Source: Sutcliffiella deserti (GTDB taxonomy: Bacteria; Bacillota; Bacilli; Bacillales; Bacillaceae_I). Taken from it: a DNA stretch of 64,000 nucleotides. Numbering within the stretch: the stretch's first letter is position 1; the number at the start of each line of letters is the position of its first letter. Shown piece by piece: positions 62,413 through 64,000 of this stretch. Below the pieces are notes generated by a model that did no database searches, was not told the DNA's origin, and worked only from the letters and a program-made list of their open reading frames with translations. The stretch covers positions 1 to 64,000 of the forward strand of contig NZ_JAIQDB010000003.1 of NCBI RefSeq assembly GCF_020037475.1, given 5' to 3'. The position numbers were made by a program, and so were the translations under genes.

Positions 62413-62637
62413 ACTTACGCCCACTTTCCTCTAGAAGAGCATTGAGACGGTCCACTCCACCTTCACCTAATATAGATGAACAATCCCTACTTTTATTTTA
62501 TCAATAAGAGACATAAACAGAACATTATAGTTAAGTTAAATCTCCGTTCTAGAAAGAGATCAGTGGAAAGTTTGGTTGGATACTGGGTCGATGTACCCTT
62601 GACCCTTCTATCGCATTAAAATCCGTTTTACGCAACA

Positions 62638-62673
62638 GAAAAAATGATCAAACCACGATTGTGATTTGATCAT
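62638..62673 (-). terminator. Terminator of the oxidoreductase gene
   Basis: ATGATCAAA and TTTGATCAT form a 9-bp stem with a 12-base loop; on the minus strand TTTTTTC follows. Confidence 0.88.
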
Positions 62674-62683
62674 AAATTTCTTT

Positions 62684-63619
62684 TTACTTTACGTGAATGA
62701 CAATCTTCCCACGTGCATGATGTGTTTCACTTAATGCATGTGCTTCTTTTAAAGATTGTTCACTAAAGTCAAATGTTTTACCGATGACAGGTTTCACCTT
62801 ACCCTCTACATAAAGATCAGCTAATTTCTGTAGCTGTTCTCCATTTGGCTCTAGCCAAACGAATCCAGCTTCGGCGTTAAAGTTTGCAGCTTCTTCTTCA
62901 TTCGGTGGTTGGACAATAGAGACAAGCTTTCCATTTTCTTTTAGCACTTTATAGCTTTTAGACTGAATGTCTCCACCCATAGAGTCCAACACCAGATCGA
63001 ATCCATTTAGCACTTCGCTGAAATCATTTTCCTTATAATTAATAACTTCATCTGCACCAAGCGATGTTAAGAATTCAATATTGTTCTCGCTAGCCGTTGT
63101 TGCAACATACGCACCAAAACTTTTCGCGATCTGGATGGAAAATATTCCAACCCCACCTGCTCCAGCATGAATTAACACCTTCTCGCCTTCTTGAATATTT
63201 CCAAAGTCAACAAGACATTGCCAGGCCGTTAACCCAGCTAGGGGAATAGATGCTGCTTCTTCAAAACTCATTTCTTCTGGCATTTTTGCTAGTAAATTAG
63301 CGTCTACAGAAAGGTATTCTGCATATGTTCCTCGATTTGTAGTTGCTGGACGAGCAAATACACGGTCCCCAACTTTGAAATTTGTTATATTGCTTCCAAC
63401 TTCTACAATGACTCCTGCTGCATCCCATCCCAAAATAATTGGAAATTCAAATGGAAGCATTTCTTTTAAATAGCCAGCTCGCACCTTCCAGTCAATTGGG
63501 TTAATAGAAGTTGCATACACTTCCACTAAAACTTGGTTCTCCGAGATGCTTGGTCGTTCAATATCTTTCTCTACCAAAACATTTTTATCTCCATACTCTT
63601 CGATCACAATTGCTTTCAT
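62684..63619 (-). CDS. NADP-dependent quinone-oxidoreductase-like protein
   Basis: A 311-residue medium-chain dehydrogenase/reductase. MKAIVIEEYG at the start, INPIDWKVRAGY, FPIILGWDAAGVIVEVGSN and the NADP motif HAGAGGVGIFSIQIA. The zinc ligands of alcohol dehydrogenase are absent, so it belongs to the quinone reductase group. Single gene. Confidence 0.9.
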   Translation of the reverse strand: MKAIVIEEYGDKNVLVEKDIERPSISENQVLVEVYATSINPIDWKVRAGYLKEMLPFEFPIILGWDAAGVIVEVGSNITNFKVGDRVFARPATTNRGTYAEYLSVDANLLAKMPEEMSFEEAASIPLAGLTAWQCLVDFGNIQEGEKVLIHAGAGGVGIFSIQIAKSFGAYVATTASENNIEFLTSLGADEVINYKENDFSEVLNGFDLVLDSMGGDIQSKSYKVLKENGKLVSIVQPPNEEEAANFNAEAGFVWLEPNGEQLQKLADLYVEGKVKPVIGKTFDFSEQSLKEAHALSETHHARGKIVIHVK

Positions 63620-63979
63620 TTTTTGTTTCCTCCTCGTTTTTCAAAACACCAAGATAAACTATGTATTCTTGGCTATAAGCACCACCTGGATAAGTACCCT
63701 CTGTAATGATGAAACTAAACCCACCTTGGGCAAATTTTGAAATACACTAGATGTCCTTTCAATTCCTTTCTACTTGGAAATATCTTATGTATTTTCTACA
63801 TATACTTCAAAATAAATTCACCTTCTCATCCAGCGAGAGAAATACATTTGTATAATTAAAACGGTTGAGTGTTAGCAATATTCCCGACTACATAAGCATA
63901 CTAGCCCATATCATCCAGGTTTATGAAAATCACTCTATTGGTAAACAATACAAAAGACTTATTGAAAGGAGGTAAACAA
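63620..63979. other. Upstream region of the gene cut by the window end
   Basis: No gene seen in these 360 bases. A TATAAT box is present near 63852 but without a clear -35 partner. An AAAGGAGG at 63965-63972 precedes the ATG at 63980. Confidence 0.35.
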
Positions 63980-64000
63980 ATGGCCTATCTTTTTTTGTTA
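63980..64000 (+). CDS. 5' end of a gene truncated by the window
   Basis: ATG at 63980 after a perfect AAAGGAGG; only seven codons (MAYLFLL) are visible. The hydrophobic start would fit a small multidrug-resistance (SMR) protein or another membrane protein, but seven residues do not decide it. Confidence 0.4.

Noticed and set aside
1..64000. tRNA, rRNA, insertion sequence or prophage genes
   Set aside because: None recognised on reading; small structured RNAs could be missed without a covariance search.

Overview
The window comes from a low-to-moderate GC, endospore-forming member of the Bacillaceae. The signs are a complete GerA-type germinant-receptor operon, GlcT/PtsG antitermination control, Bacillus-style Shine-Dalgarno sequences (AGGAGG/GGTG), many TTG/GTG starts, and several families typical of Bacillus (YqcI/YcgG, DUF2161, DUF3231, RarD, YibE/F). 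No rRNA, tRNA, transposase, prophage or CRISPR array was recognised.

Layout. 1-6.4 kb: a 53-bp tandem-repeat array, then leftward genes for a YqcI/YcgG protein, a DoxX-like membrane protein, a DUF2161 nuclease-fold protein and a SWIM/SNF2 helicase. 6.5-15.8 kb: two small proteins, a YdjM-like membrane hydrolase, an ABC-2 exporter with a divergent TetR regulator and a 15-bp palindromic operator candidate, a divergent HTH/VWA pair, an amidase, a second repeat array and a permease. 16-20 kb: germinant-receptor operon (small 2-TM subunit, B, A, C). 20.4-21.7 kb: ECF sigma factor plus zinc anti-sigma factor. 21.7-27.3 kb: GNAT, ptsG-glcT with its RAT/terminator leader, and a GNAT fused to pentapeptide-like repeats. 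27.4-30.7 kb: a duplicated His-rich secreted protein, a class F sortase and a DUF3231 protein. 31-41.8 kb: a region of small membrane proteins and acetyltransferases with gene fragments, two frame-disrupted genes, a 15-copy 53-bp array and a damaged ECF sigma/anti-sigma pair. 42-51.4 kb: EamA transporter, membrane-bound XRE regulator, then a cluster of TVP38/TMEM64 protein, CDP-alcohol phosphatidyltransferase, two flavoprotein oxidoreductases and a four-gene YnjBCD-like ABC importer. 51.6-64 kb: YcxB-like protein, GNAT, NTF2-like, LysE, two more ECF sigma/anti-sigma pairs, a YibE/F pair, lipoprotein, VOC protein, C1q/TNF-like protein, a zinc-type oxidoreductase and the first codons of a gene cut by the window end.

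How the parts work together. Sporulation and germination are represented by the ger operon and perhaps by the C1q-like and DUF3231 proteins. Sugar uptake is controlled by GlcT acting on the ptsG leader. Four ECF modules imply heavy envelope-stress signalling. The 43.7-51.4 kb cluster matches, family by family, much of the uncharacterised ydjXYZ-ynjABCDEF region of Escherichia coli and is the best candidate for an undescribed functional system. The HTH/VWA pair is the second candidate.

Non-coding structure is unusually rich: two arrays of one 53-bp repeat family, a third unrelated array also with 52-53-bp units, a 41-bp array, a dispersed palindrome family related to GGACGAGGGACCTGTCC, and an inverted pair of ~180-bp repeats. 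Three leftward or rightward genes have a strong Shine-Dalgarno followed at 7-8 nt by ATT or ATC instead of a normal start codon.
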